A DNA stretch of 64,000 bases, taken from assembly GCF_001613125.1 (NCBI RefSeq), contig NZ_BDBT01000001.1, forward strand, positions 372,001 to 436,000, in the 5' to 3' direction. Position numbers and translations under genes: made by a program. Every line of letters begins with the position of its first letter. The first letter of the stretch is position 1. The DNA comes from Nocardia shimofusensis NBRC 100134. Its GTDB lineage: Bacteria > Actinomycetota > Actinomycetes > Mycobacteriales > Mycobacteriaceae. The notes beneath the pieces were generated by a model. The model worked only from the letters and a program-made list of their open reading frames with translations. It was not told where the DNA came from and searched no databases. Positions 56,334 through 64,000 of this stretch are shown here, piece after piece.

Positions 56334-59257
56334 GTGAATTCGCCTTACGAGACTTCCCCCTACGGCGATGACCCGCACGGTGGCCGTGCTCAGCGAAGTT
56401 CACAACCGGATCCGAACCCGTATCCCCGGCGTCAGCCCCCGCCGCGGCCCCAGCAGGGCGGGCCGCGCCCCGGTCCCGGCCAGGGCGGGCCGATGCCGGG
56501 CGGGCAGCGACCCGGTCCGAACGGCGCCGGTCCGAACGGCACCGCCCCGCAGGGCGGCAGGCCACCGATGCGTTCCGGACCGCCGCCGCAGGGTGGCAGG
56601 CCCCCGCAGGGCAGACCCGCCCAGGGGCGCCCGGCCGAGGGCGGACAGCCGTCGGCGGGACGCCCGGCTCCGGGTGGCCGCCCGGCGGCGGGTAGGCCGC
56701 CGCAGGGCCAGCCGCCAGCGGGACGCCCGGTTCCGGCCGCCGCGGCGGGCGCGGCCGGCGCCACCCAGCGCATGGCACGGCCACCCCCGGAGCACGGCCG
56801 AACTCGCTGAGCGACGCAGTCGCCGAACGCAATCGCTCGGGCCCCGGCACCGGTCCGCGACCCGCCACCGCGCGCACCGCCACCGGGCCACGACCCGCGA
56901 TCGATCGCCCGGGAGCCGACAGCGCTCGCCCGGGAGCCGACGGCCCGCGCCGCGCCGGCGCGGCCACCACCGGCGAGCGCCGCGCGCAGTCCGGTCCACC
57001 CTCGGGACCGCCGCCCACCCGCGGCGGTGGCCGCGGCGGCGCGGGCGGCTCCGGCTCGAGCGGACCGGGCAGGAAGTTCCCGTGGAAGGCCGTCCGGCGC
57101 GTCTGTTACGTGCTGGTGGCACTCGCGATCGTGGTGCCCAGCGCGATCTTCTTGGTCGCCTACTCCACCGTCTCGGTCCCCGAGCCGGGCGATCTCAAGA
57201 CCAACCAGGTCGCGACGATCCTCGCCCAGGACGGCACCACCGTCATCAGCAAAGTGGTTCCGCCGCAGGGCAACCGCACCGACGTGACCATCGAGCAGAT
57301 TCCGCCGCACGTGCGCAACGCGGTCATCGCGGCCGAGGACCGGGACTTCTACACCAACCCCGGCTTCTCCATCTCCGGCTTCGCGCGCGCGGCCCGCGAC
57401 AACCTCCTGGGCAAGGAGAGCGCGGGCGGCGGCTCGACCATCACCCAGCAGTACGTGAAGAACGCGCTGGTCGGTGACGAACGCTCGCTCACCCGAAAGC
57501 TGCACGAGCTGGTCATCTCGGCGAAGATGGCGCGGCAGTGGAGCAAGGACGAGATCCTCGCGGCCTACCTCAACACCATCTACTTCGGCCGCGGCGCGTA
57601 CGGCATCGACGCCGCCTCGAAGGCCTACTTCGGCAAGCCCGTACAGGAATTGACGGTCGCCGAGGGCGCGGTGCTCGCGGCCACCATCCAGCTGCCCTCG
57701 CTGCTGGACCCGGAGCAGAACCCGGACGGCGCCCGGACCCGCTGGAACTACGTGCTCGACGGCATGGTCTCCAGCGGCAATCTCGACGCGACCGAGCGCG
57801 CGGGCCAGCAGTACCCGACCGTGGTCTCGCTGGCGGCGACCCAGGAGGAAGCCGGCCTGAACTCCGGTCCCGAGGGCCTGATCAAGAACAAGGTGCTCGG
57901 CGAGCTCTCCGAGGCGGGCATCAGCGAACAGCAGCTCAACACCGCGGGCCTGCAGATCACCACCACCATCGACGCCAAGGCCCAGCAGGCCGCGGTCGAG
58001 GCCGCGACCTCCAACCTGCAGGGCGAGCCCGAACAGCTGCGGACGGCGGTGGTCTCGATCGATCCGCACACCGGCGCGGTGCGCGCCTACTACGGCGGCC
58101 CCGACGGCAACGGATACGACTACGCCAACGCGGCGTTGCAGACCGGTTCGTCGTTCAAGTCGATCGGCCTGGCCGCGAACCTGGAACTCGGCATCCCGTT
58201 GTCCCAGATGTACGACAGCTCACCGCTGACCGTGCACGGCATCAAGATCACCAACGTGGAAGGCGAGGACTGCGGAACCTGCACCATCGCCGAAGCGCTC
58301 AAGCGCTCGTTGAACACCAGCTTCTACCGGATGCAGCTGGACATGCAGAACGGCCCGGAGAAGATCGCCGACATGGGTCACCGCCTCGGCATCCCGAAGG
58401 AACTGCCCGGCGTCGGCGCGACCCTGACCGAGCCGGACGGCGCGGGCCCGAACAACGGCATCGTGCTCGGCCAGTACCAGGCCCGCCCGATCGACATGGC
58501 CTCGGCCTACGCCACGCTGGCCGCCTCCGGCGTCTACCACGCCCCGCACTTCGTCTCGCGGGTCGTGACCGCCGACGGTCAGGTGCTGCTCGACCGCGGC
58601 GATGTGCCCGGCGAGCAGGTGGTCTCCTCCGCTGTCGCCGACAATGTCACCGCCGCCATGCGTCCCATCGCCGCCTGGTCCCGTAATCACGGCCTGGCGG
58701 GCGGTCGCGAGTCCGCGGCCAAGACCGGCACCGCCCAGCTCGGCGACACCGGCGAGAACAAGGACACCTGGATGGTCGGGTACACCCCGTCGCTGTCGAC
58801 GGCGGTCTGGGTCGGCTCGGTGGACAACTCGCCGCTGCGCAACTTCTCGGGCGCCATGATCTACGGCTCCAGCCTCCCCTCCGACATCTGGAAGGAGACG
58901 ATGGACGGCGCGCTGGAGGGTACCCCGAAGGAGTCCTTCCCCAAGCCCGCTCCCATCAAGGGGCAGGCCGGTGTCCCGGACTTCACCGCGCCGTACACGC
59001 CGCCGTCCACCACCGAGGCGCCGCCGCTGCTGCCGCCGGTGGTCATCACACCGTCGCAGGTCGAGATCCTGCCCGGCATCACCATTCCGGTGCCCGGCGT
59101 CGCGCCCGCGCCGCAGCGGCCGCAGCAGACCCAGCAACAGAGTCCGCCGCGCAACGACGATCCCGGCCCGCTGCCCGGTCAGCCGGTCGCGCCGACCGGC
59201 GGCAATTCCCGGCCCGGCGCCGACGACACCGACGACTCCACCCCGTCCGGTCGCTGA
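56334..59257 (+). CDS. ponA1: Class A penicillin-binding protein PonA1, apparent -1 frameshift near 56784
   Basis: Bifunctional transglycosylase/transpeptidase of peptidoglycan. A Pro/Gly/Arg-rich N-terminus begins at GTG 56334 (GGAG 9 nt upstream) and runs to a stop at 56808. The rest continues in the -1 frame, open from 56696 with no start codon before GTG 57110, which lies inside the membrane helix. One added base in the C5 run at 56784-56788 gives a 974-residue protein. After the helix come VIAAEDRDFYTNPGF and GGSTITQQYVKNAL (GT51), then GSSFK, RSLNTSFY and AKTGTA (transpeptidase), and a Pro-rich tail with EILPGITIPVPG. It may be a sequencing error, a real indel or a programmed slip. Confidence 0.8.
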
Positions 59258-59338
59258 CCCGGGGCGGGGGACATGGTCGCCGGTCGCACCGGCGGTCGAT
59301 CCACGACGACTGCCGGTGGGCCGGTAGCCTCGGTGGAC

Positions 59339-61069
59339 GTGACCGATCAGCACATGGTGAACGAGCGCGGGGGCGGCGCCGGGCCGGTCGGGACACCGCC
59401 GGACGGGCCGCGGCCCGCCTCGCCCGCGCCCCTGGCCGCGGACCTGCGTTCGGATGACGAACGGGACCGGCCCAGCCGCACGGATTCGCTGACCGCGCAG
59501 GCGAGCACGCTCATCGGCGGCCCGGTGGGCGATCACGCGCTGATCGGCCGGGTCAGGTTCTGGACGCCGCTGCGGGTGCTGTTCCTGTTCACGGTGGTCT
59601 TCCTGGCTCTCGGCTGGGCGAGCAAAGCAGGCTGCCTGCAGCAGACCGAGACCGCCGACGGCGCTCTGGCGCTGGACTGGTACGACGGCCGTCAATACGT
59701 CGCCATGTGCTACTCCGACACCGTCCCGCTCTATGGCGCCGAACGCCTGGACGAGGGCGCGTTCCCGTACAAGAAGTCCTGGGAGGAGCAGACCCCCGAC
59801 GGCGGCACCGAGACCAGGTACATGGAGTATCCGGTGCTCTCCGGTCTCTACCAGTACGTCTCGATGCAGATCGCCAAGACCTGGGACGAGCTGCCGCTCC
59901 CCGGCGCGCTCCAGGTGGTCATCTACTTCAATGTGGTGGCCGTCGGTCTGGCGATGGCGTGGCTGGTCACGGTGTGGGCCTCGGCGATGCTGGCGCGGCG
60001 CCGGATCTGGGATGTCGCGCTGCTGGCCTGCTCGCCGCTGGTGATCGTGCACGCGTTCACCAATTTCGACCCCCTGGCAACGGCTTTCGCCGCGACCGGT
60101 CTGCTGGCCTGGGCACGTAAGCGACCGCTGCTGGCCGGCGTGCTGCTCGGCCTCGGCGGGGCCGCGAAACTGTATCCGCTGCTGCTGCTGGGCCCCATCG
60201 TCATCCTGTGCGTGCGCGCCGAGCAGATGCAGCGACTGCCACGCCTGCGCAGGACCACCGGCCTGCGCGATATCGACGGCCTCGGCACCGTGCTGGACTG
60301 GCTGCGCGAGATCCCCTACCGGATCCGGTTCTGGAGCCTGCGCCCGCTCGGCGCGGCGGCGGTGGCGGTGGCGGGCGCCGCGGTCACCTGGCTGCTGGTG
60401 AACCTGCCCATCGCCGCGCTGTACCCGCAGGGCTGGCGGGAGTTCTTCCGCCTCAACACCTCCCGGCACGCCGACCCGGACTCCATATACAACGTGATCA
60501 GCTCCTTCACCGGCTGGGCCGGATTCGACGGACACCTCTCCCACGGTGAGACGCCCTCGGTGCTCAACGCGGTCTCGCTGCTGCTGTTCGTCGCGGCCTG
60601 CGCGCTGATCGCCTATGTGGCGCTGACCGCACCGCGCCGCCCCCGGCTGACCCAGCTGTGCTTCCTGGTGGTGGCCGCGTTCCTGCTGACCAACAAGGTC
60701 TGGAGCCCACAGTATTCGCTGTGGCTGGTGCCGCTGGCGGTGCTGGCGGTCCCGCATCGGCGAATCCTGCTGGCGTGGATGACCATCGACGCGCTGGTCT
60801 GGGCGCCGCGCATGTTCTACTACCTCGGCACCGGCGCGAAAGGGTTGCCCGAGCAGTGGTTCACCGGCACGGTGATTGTGCGCGACCTCGCGGTGATCGG
60901 CCTGTGCGCGTTGATCATCCGGCAGATCTACCGCCCCGAGGAGGATCTGGTGCGCCGGGACTGGCAGGACGATCCGGTCGGCGGAATCCTCGACCGGGCG
61001 CCCGATCCGCTGCTGCCCTGGCTACCGCAGTGGTTGCGGCCGCGGGTGGCTCCCCTGCGGGTGACCTGA
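59339..61069 (+). CDS. Polytopic glycosyltransferase (GT87/DUF2029-like, Rv0051-type)
   Basis: A 576-residue membrane protein with about 11 hydrophobic helices after a hydrophilic N-terminal 65 residues. It resembles the mannosyltransferase family that uses polyprenol-phosphate sugars (DUF2029/GT87, GT-C fold). A loop with acidic residues after helix 1 (ALALDWYDGRQYVAMCYSD) and EYPVLSGLYQYVSMQIAK are typical. Later blocks are GLGGAAKLYPLLLLGPIVIL and LTNKVWSPQYSLWLVPL. GTG 59339 starts the conserved part; GTG 59333 and ATG 59354 are alternatives. TAGCCT at 59325 may be its -10. Same order as ponA1-Rv0051 in mycobacteria. Confidence 0.85.
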   Translation: MTDQHMVNERGGGAGPVGTPPDGPRPASPAPLAADLRSDDERDRPSRTDSLTAQASTLIGGPVGDHALIGRVRFWTPLRVLFLFTVVFLALGWASKAGCLQQTETADGALALDWYDGRQYVAMCYSDTVPLYGAERLDEGAFPYKKSWEEQTPDGGTETRYMEYPVLSGLYQYVSMQIAKTWDELPLPGALQVVIYFNVVAVGLAMAWLVTVWASAMLARRRIWDVALLACSPLVIVHAFTNFDPLATAFAATGLLAWARKRPLLAGVLLGLGGAAKLYPLLLLGPIVILCVRAEQMQRLPRLRRTTGLRDIDGLGTVLDWLREIPYRIRFWSLRPLGAAAVAVAGAAVTWLLVNLPIAALYPQGWREFFRLNTSRHADPDSIYNVISSFTGWAGFDGHLSHGETPSVLNAVSLLLFVAACALIAYVALTAPRRPRLTQLCFLVVAAFLLTNKVWSPQYSLWLVPLAVLAVPHRRILLAWMTIDALVWAPRMFYYLGTGAKGLPEQWFTGTVIVRDLAVIGLCALIIRQIYRPEEDLVRRDWQDDPVGGILDRAPDPLLPWLPQWLRPRVAPLRVT

Positions 61070-61082
61070 GCCCGCGACTCGA

Positions 61083-62615
61083 TCACTCCGAGCGCAACAG
61101 ACGCGACGCCCGCTGCGGATCACGCGGCAGCACATCCAGTTGCAGCTGCCAGGCGCTGCCGGTCCACGGGTCGAACATCGGGGTGTCGGTGATGGTCGGC
61201 AGATGCCTGGCGTGCTGGGACAGCGCCGACACCGTGTCGTCGGGCACCGCGATCTCGTCGGTGCCGACGATGAGAATCGACAGCCCGATGAGATCGCCGC
61301 AGCCGGTGAGCGTGAGCAGACGCGCGGCGTCGATCGCCTGGTAGCCGTGCGGGAAATCCGAGACCACCAGCACTCGATGCTCGGCCGGCGGGGTGAAAGC
61401 GCCGCCCTGATACGCCATTTCGGCCAGCTCGGCGGCCTCGGCGAGAGCGCGCAGGCGGTCCGAGATCAGGGTGTGGTCGGTGATCGGCGGACCGTTCAGC
61501 ACGGGGGCGAGCGCGGGCAGCAGCGCGGTGTAGGCGCCGGTGAGGTCGATGACGTCGATGCGTGTGCGCTTGCCCGGTTCGACGGCCAGCAATCGGGCCA
61601 GCAGCGCGCCGACCACGGGCGCGGCGGCGGCCGGGACGTCGGTGTCGATCCACAGCGGCCGGGTCAGCGGTACGGGCACGCAGTACGGGATGCGCAGCGT
61701 GCCCCGATCGGGGGCGTAGAGCTCACCGATCCGGATGCCGTCGGCGGGCGCGGGCGGGTCCTGCCAGGCCGGTGAGTGCCAGGCGGCCAGCGCGGGCGGC
61801 AGCCGCAGCTCGGCCTCGGCGAGCTCGCGCACGAGGTGCTCGCTGTCCTTGCGGTGATTGTCCTCGGCGGTACCCGCCAGCTCCTCGGCACGCCGTTGCG
61901 CGGCCTGCCTGGCCTGCTCGGCGGCAGGGGTGTTGCGGGTGGCCGGGTCCGAGACCGCCGCCGACAGTTCGTCATCGAGGCGTTTGGCGGCGTAATCCCT
62001 GGCGGCGACGAGCGCGGCCGCCGAGCGGGCCGCGTCCTCGAAGATCATCCACAGTCGTTCCAGCCCGTAGCCGACCTCCACCGCGGGGCCGCCGCCCTCG
62101 GGAATGTGGGTGCGCCGTGGGCTCGCGTCCTGGCCTGGCTCGGGTTCGTCGACCTCGACACCGTGCGCGGGCAGCAGCACCGGCAGACCGCCCGCGTACC
62201 CCTGACCGACCGCGCGCACCTTCCAGTCCGTACCGCGCTGGTATAGCTCGAGGCAGATCAGCGCGCTCTCCCCCGCGGCCGGTTCGATCTCGAACTGCAC
62301 GAGCGCGGCGACGCCGTCGGTCAGCACCGTGCGCACCCGGCCCAGCGCGCGCCGCGGATCCTCGGCGCTGACCACGAGCAGCACCGCGGCCGCGGCCGCG
62401 CGCAGGTCGGCGAGAGTGACCTCGAGGCGCGCGCCCGACAACCGCACCCCGGCGGTCTCGGTCTGGTTGTAGAACACGAAATCCGCGTGGCTCGCGCAGC
62501 GCAGATCCTCGCCGACGACCAGCGCGCACACGTCCAGCGCGGTGTCCGCCTGGGCTTGGAAGGCCACCGTCCGCGCGGTGAGCGCCACGTTCTGGCCCGC
62601 CTGGAGTCCGATCAC
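61083..62615 (-). CDS. TerD-domain protein with C-terminal FtsK-like region lacking a P-loop
   Basis: A 510-residue protein. Residues about 1-165 are a TerD domain: GLQAGQNVALTARTV, VCALVVGEDLRCASHADFVF, YNQTETAGVRL, then AVGQGYAGGLPVLLPAHGVE. A long helical, possibly coiled-coil stretch follows (AEQARQAAQRRAEELAGTAE). The C-terminal 200 residues (DGIRIGELYAPDRGTLRIPY, RTRIDVIDLTGAYTALLPAL, HRVLVVSDFPHGYQAIDAA) resemble the part of actinobacterial FtsK/SpoIIIE-like ATPases around the nucleotide fold, but no GxxGxGK Walker A is present. GTG 62615 has GGAGG 7 nt upstream. In tandem, 31 nt downstream of another TerD gene. Confidence 0.75.
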   Translation of the reverse strand: MIGLQAGQNVALTARTVAFQAQADTALDVCALVVGEDLRCASHADFVFYNQTETAGVRLSGARLEVTLADLRAAAAAVLLVVSAEDPRRALGRVRTVLTDGVAALVQFEIEPAAGESALICLELYQRGTDWKVRAVGQGYAGGLPVLLPAHGVEVDEPEPGQDASPRRTHIPEGGGPAVEVGYGLERLWMIFEDAARSAAALVAARDYAAKRLDDELSAAVSDPATRNTPAAEQARQAAQRRAEELAGTAEDNHRKDSEHLVRELAEAELRLPPALAAWHSPAWQDPPAPADGIRIGELYAPDRGTLRIPYCVPVPLTRPLWIDTDVPAAAAPVVGALLARLLAVEPGKRTRIDVIDLTGAYTALLPALAPVLNGPPITDHTLISDRLRALAEAAELAEMAYQGGAFTPPAEHRVLVVSDFPHGYQAIDAARLLTLTGCGDLIGLSILIVGTDEIAVPDDTVSALSQHARHLPTITDTPMFDPWTGSAWQLQLDVLPRDPQRASRLLRSE

Positions 62616-62646
62616 CACTCCCCCTCCGATGTCCGTGCGGGGCAGG

Positions 62647-63942
62647 TCAGAGGAAGCGGCCCAGCTGCGGGATGGCCTCGCCGGGATGCTTGGCCTGGAA
62701 TCCCTCACCCAGCGCCTGCAGTTTCCACTCCGCGCCCGCCCGGTAGACCTTCGCCATCGCCATCGCGGTGAACGGCATGCCGCCCGCGAGGGTGTAGCGG
62801 GCCAGCTCGGCGTTGTTGGAGCCGTCGATCAACCGGCAGAAGGCGTTCTTGACCTGCTCGAAAGTGTGTCCCTTGTAGGAGGTCACGATGAACAGCAACG
62901 TGGTGACGTGCGCGGGCACGCGGGTGAGGTCGACCAGGATCACCTCGTCGTCGCCCTCGCCCTCGCCGGTCAGGTTGTCGCCCTGGTGGCGCACCGAGCC
63001 GTCCTTGGACGACAGCTGTCCGTAGTAGGCGAAGTCGGCCGGATTGGCGTCGGCGAACATGATCACCGAAGCGTCCAGATCGATGTCCACGGTGCGGTTT
63101 CCGAACATGCCCCTGGTCGTCACCGGGTCCCAGCCCAGGCCCATCTTCACGAAGGTCAGCGCGGCGCCGCCCTCCTTGCGCAGGGTGACCCGCTGCCCCT
63201 TCTGCAGGCTGACCGGCCGGTCCTTGCTCAGACTGACCTCACCGGTGGGCGCGGCGGACTGCTGTCCCTGCGGCGGGAACTGCTGGGTCGGCGGCGGATA
63301 GCCGGGCTGCTGTCCGTACCCGGCCTGGTGCCCGTACTGCGCCGGCGGTACCTGCTGGGTCGGCGGCGGCACCTGCTGGGTCGGCGGCGGGGGCGGCGGC
63401 GGAGCCTGCTGGGTCTGCTGGGCCTGCCCGGACGACGGCGCGTCCACGTTCACCCCGTGATCGGTGACCAGCGCGGCGAATCCACCCGCGTACCCCTGAC
63501 CGACCGCGCGCACCTTCCACGCGCCCTGCCTGCGGTACACCTCCAGCGCGATCACGATCGACTCCCGGTCGAGCCCCTCGATGCGGTACTCGTAGAGCCG
63601 GTTGCCGTTCGCGTCGGAGACGATCGCCGTCGGCGGGGCGAACGCGCCGAAGCCGGCGTTCGCGTCGTCGAGGGTGATCACCGCCCGGATCTGGTCGATG
63701 TCGGCGGGAATCGCGCTCAGCGAGATCGACAACGAGGCGGCCTGCCCGGCGGTCCCCGGCACCAGACGCACGCCCGGCCCGATGGGTTGGTTGTAGAAGA
63801 CGAAGTCCGCGTCCGTGCGAACCTTGCCCCGATCGGTCACCAGCAAGGCGGACAGATCCGCCGGTGCGGTCAACTGCACGGAGATCACCAGGCCGTCGGT
63901 GCCCAGCGGACCGTTCTGTCCCTTGGCGAGTGTTGCGGACAA
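62647..63942 (-). CDS. Two-domain TerD family protein (tellurium-resistance/stress type)
   Basis: A 431-residue protein with two TerD calcium-binding-type domains (about 1-170 and 240-431) joined by a Pro/Gln-rich linker (repeats of TQQVPPPTQQ). Domain 1: LAKGQNGPLGTDGLVISVQL, DADFVFYNQPIGPGVRLVPG. Domain 2: VSLQKGQRVTLRKEGGAALT, VDIDLDASVIMFADANPADF, DDEVILVDLTRVPAHVTTLL, then GMPFTAMAMAKVYR. Ter proteins form membrane-associated stress complexes, of uncertain biochemical role. The TTG at 63942 begins the typical MSATLAKGQ start, with GAAGGG upstream; upstream sequence to the window end shows nothing else. Confidence 0.88.
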   Translation of the reverse strand: MSATLAKGQNGPLGTDGLVISVQLTAPADLSALLVTDRGKVRTDADFVFYNQPIGPGVRLVPGTAGQAASLSISLSAIPADIDQIRAVITLDDANAGFGAFAPPTAIVSDANGNRLYEYRIEGLDRESIVIALEVYRRQGAWKVRAVGQGYAGGFAALVTDHGVNVDAPSSGQAQQTQQAPPPPPPPTQQVPPPTQQVPPAQYGHQAGYGQQPGYPPPTQQFPPQGQQSAAPTGEVSLSKDRPVSLQKGQRVTLRKEGGAALTFVKMGLGWDPVTTRGMFGNRTVDIDLDASVIMFADANPADFAYYGQLSSKDGSVRHQGDNLTGEGEGDDEVILVDLTRVPAHVTTLLFIVTSYKGHTFEQVKNAFCRLIDGSNNAELARYTLAGGMPFTAMAMAKVYRAGAEWKLQALGEGFQAKHPGEAIPQLGRFL

Positions 63943-64000
63943 GGCGGACCCTTCGCTCGTCGGTGCGTTCGACTGCCACTCTACGAGAAAGCGGCGCGGC

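Noticed and set aside
57110..59257. ponA1 starting at GTG 57110
   Set aside because: It would remove the cytoplasmic and positively charged part of the membrane anchor, while a good start and a proline-rich N-terminus exist upstream in a frame one base away.
58220..60757. 845-codon minus-strand frame over ponA1 and the glycosyltransferase
   Set aside because: Antisense shadow without domains; both sense genes have clear family motifs.

Overview
The window is high-GC actinobacterial DNA. A mycolate-producing member of Mycobacteriales, most likely Nocardia or a close relative such as Rhodococcus, fits best. Pointers are an LpqH-type lipoprotein, LpqY-SugA-SugB sugar-importer homologues, a glucosylglycerate hydrolase, an F420/LLM-type oxidoreductase, a KstR-like box, and inositol-1-phosphate synthase preceded by a PadR regulator. 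No rRNA, tRNA, insertion sequence, integrase or CRISPR array was seen. From memory, the order yqgE, leuS, ino1/padR, DUF5318, ponA1, DUF2029-type glycosyltransferase matches the Mycobacterium tuberculosis Rv0038-Rv0051 block. Here the leuS-ino1 interval is opened up by about 41 kb of accessory genes.

Layout. 1-9.9 kb: a truncated imine-reductase-like dehydrogenase divergent from an HxlR regulator, glycerate kinase, a secreted tripeptidyl-aminopeptidase-like hydrolase, a small GNAT protein, a PlsC acyltransferase, YqgE, a DrrAB-type ABC exporter, an EXLDI protein divergent from a cupin, and two small membrane proteins. 10-19 kb: leuS, an SDR, glucosylglycerate hydrolase with an unknown partner, a GH25 lysozyme and a PhoX phosphatase. 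19-28 kb: a DGPF (YciI) protein with an ECF42-like sigma factor; a sulfur-transfer locus (ArsR-rhodanese regulator, persulfide-dioxygenase-like MBL/rhodanese protein, MFS transporter); an ArsR/AHSA1 pair; a second MFS gene that carries the same operator as the sulfur locus; a membrane protein; an LpqH-like lipoprotein.

28.4-34.1 kb holds the most unusual unit, a tightly coupled operon of two unrecognised proteins, a possible 81-residue protein, a TPR protein and a CHAT (caspase-fold) protease with an intact His/Cys dyad. It looks like a conflict or regulated-proteolysis system. 34-46.7 kb is mixed metabolism: a class IV aminotransferase/MerR pair, an LLM oxidoreductase, an alpha/beta hydrolase under a KstR-type box, a SugC/MsiK-type ATPase, a HicA-like/HTH pair, an HxlR regulator with a thiolase, CorA, MenC, and a TIGR04338/DUF2786 pair.

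46.9-64 kb: lpqY-sugA-sugB, a class A penicillin-binding protein, two tandem GyrI-like proteins, ino1-padR, a DUF5318 protein, ponA1 (apparently frameshifted in its proline-rich N-terminus), a polyprenol-dependent-type glycosyltransferase and two TerD proteins, one with a C-terminal FtsK-like region that lacks a visible P-loop. Many genes start 6-7 nt after a TANNNT -10 element, so leaderless transcripts are probably common here.
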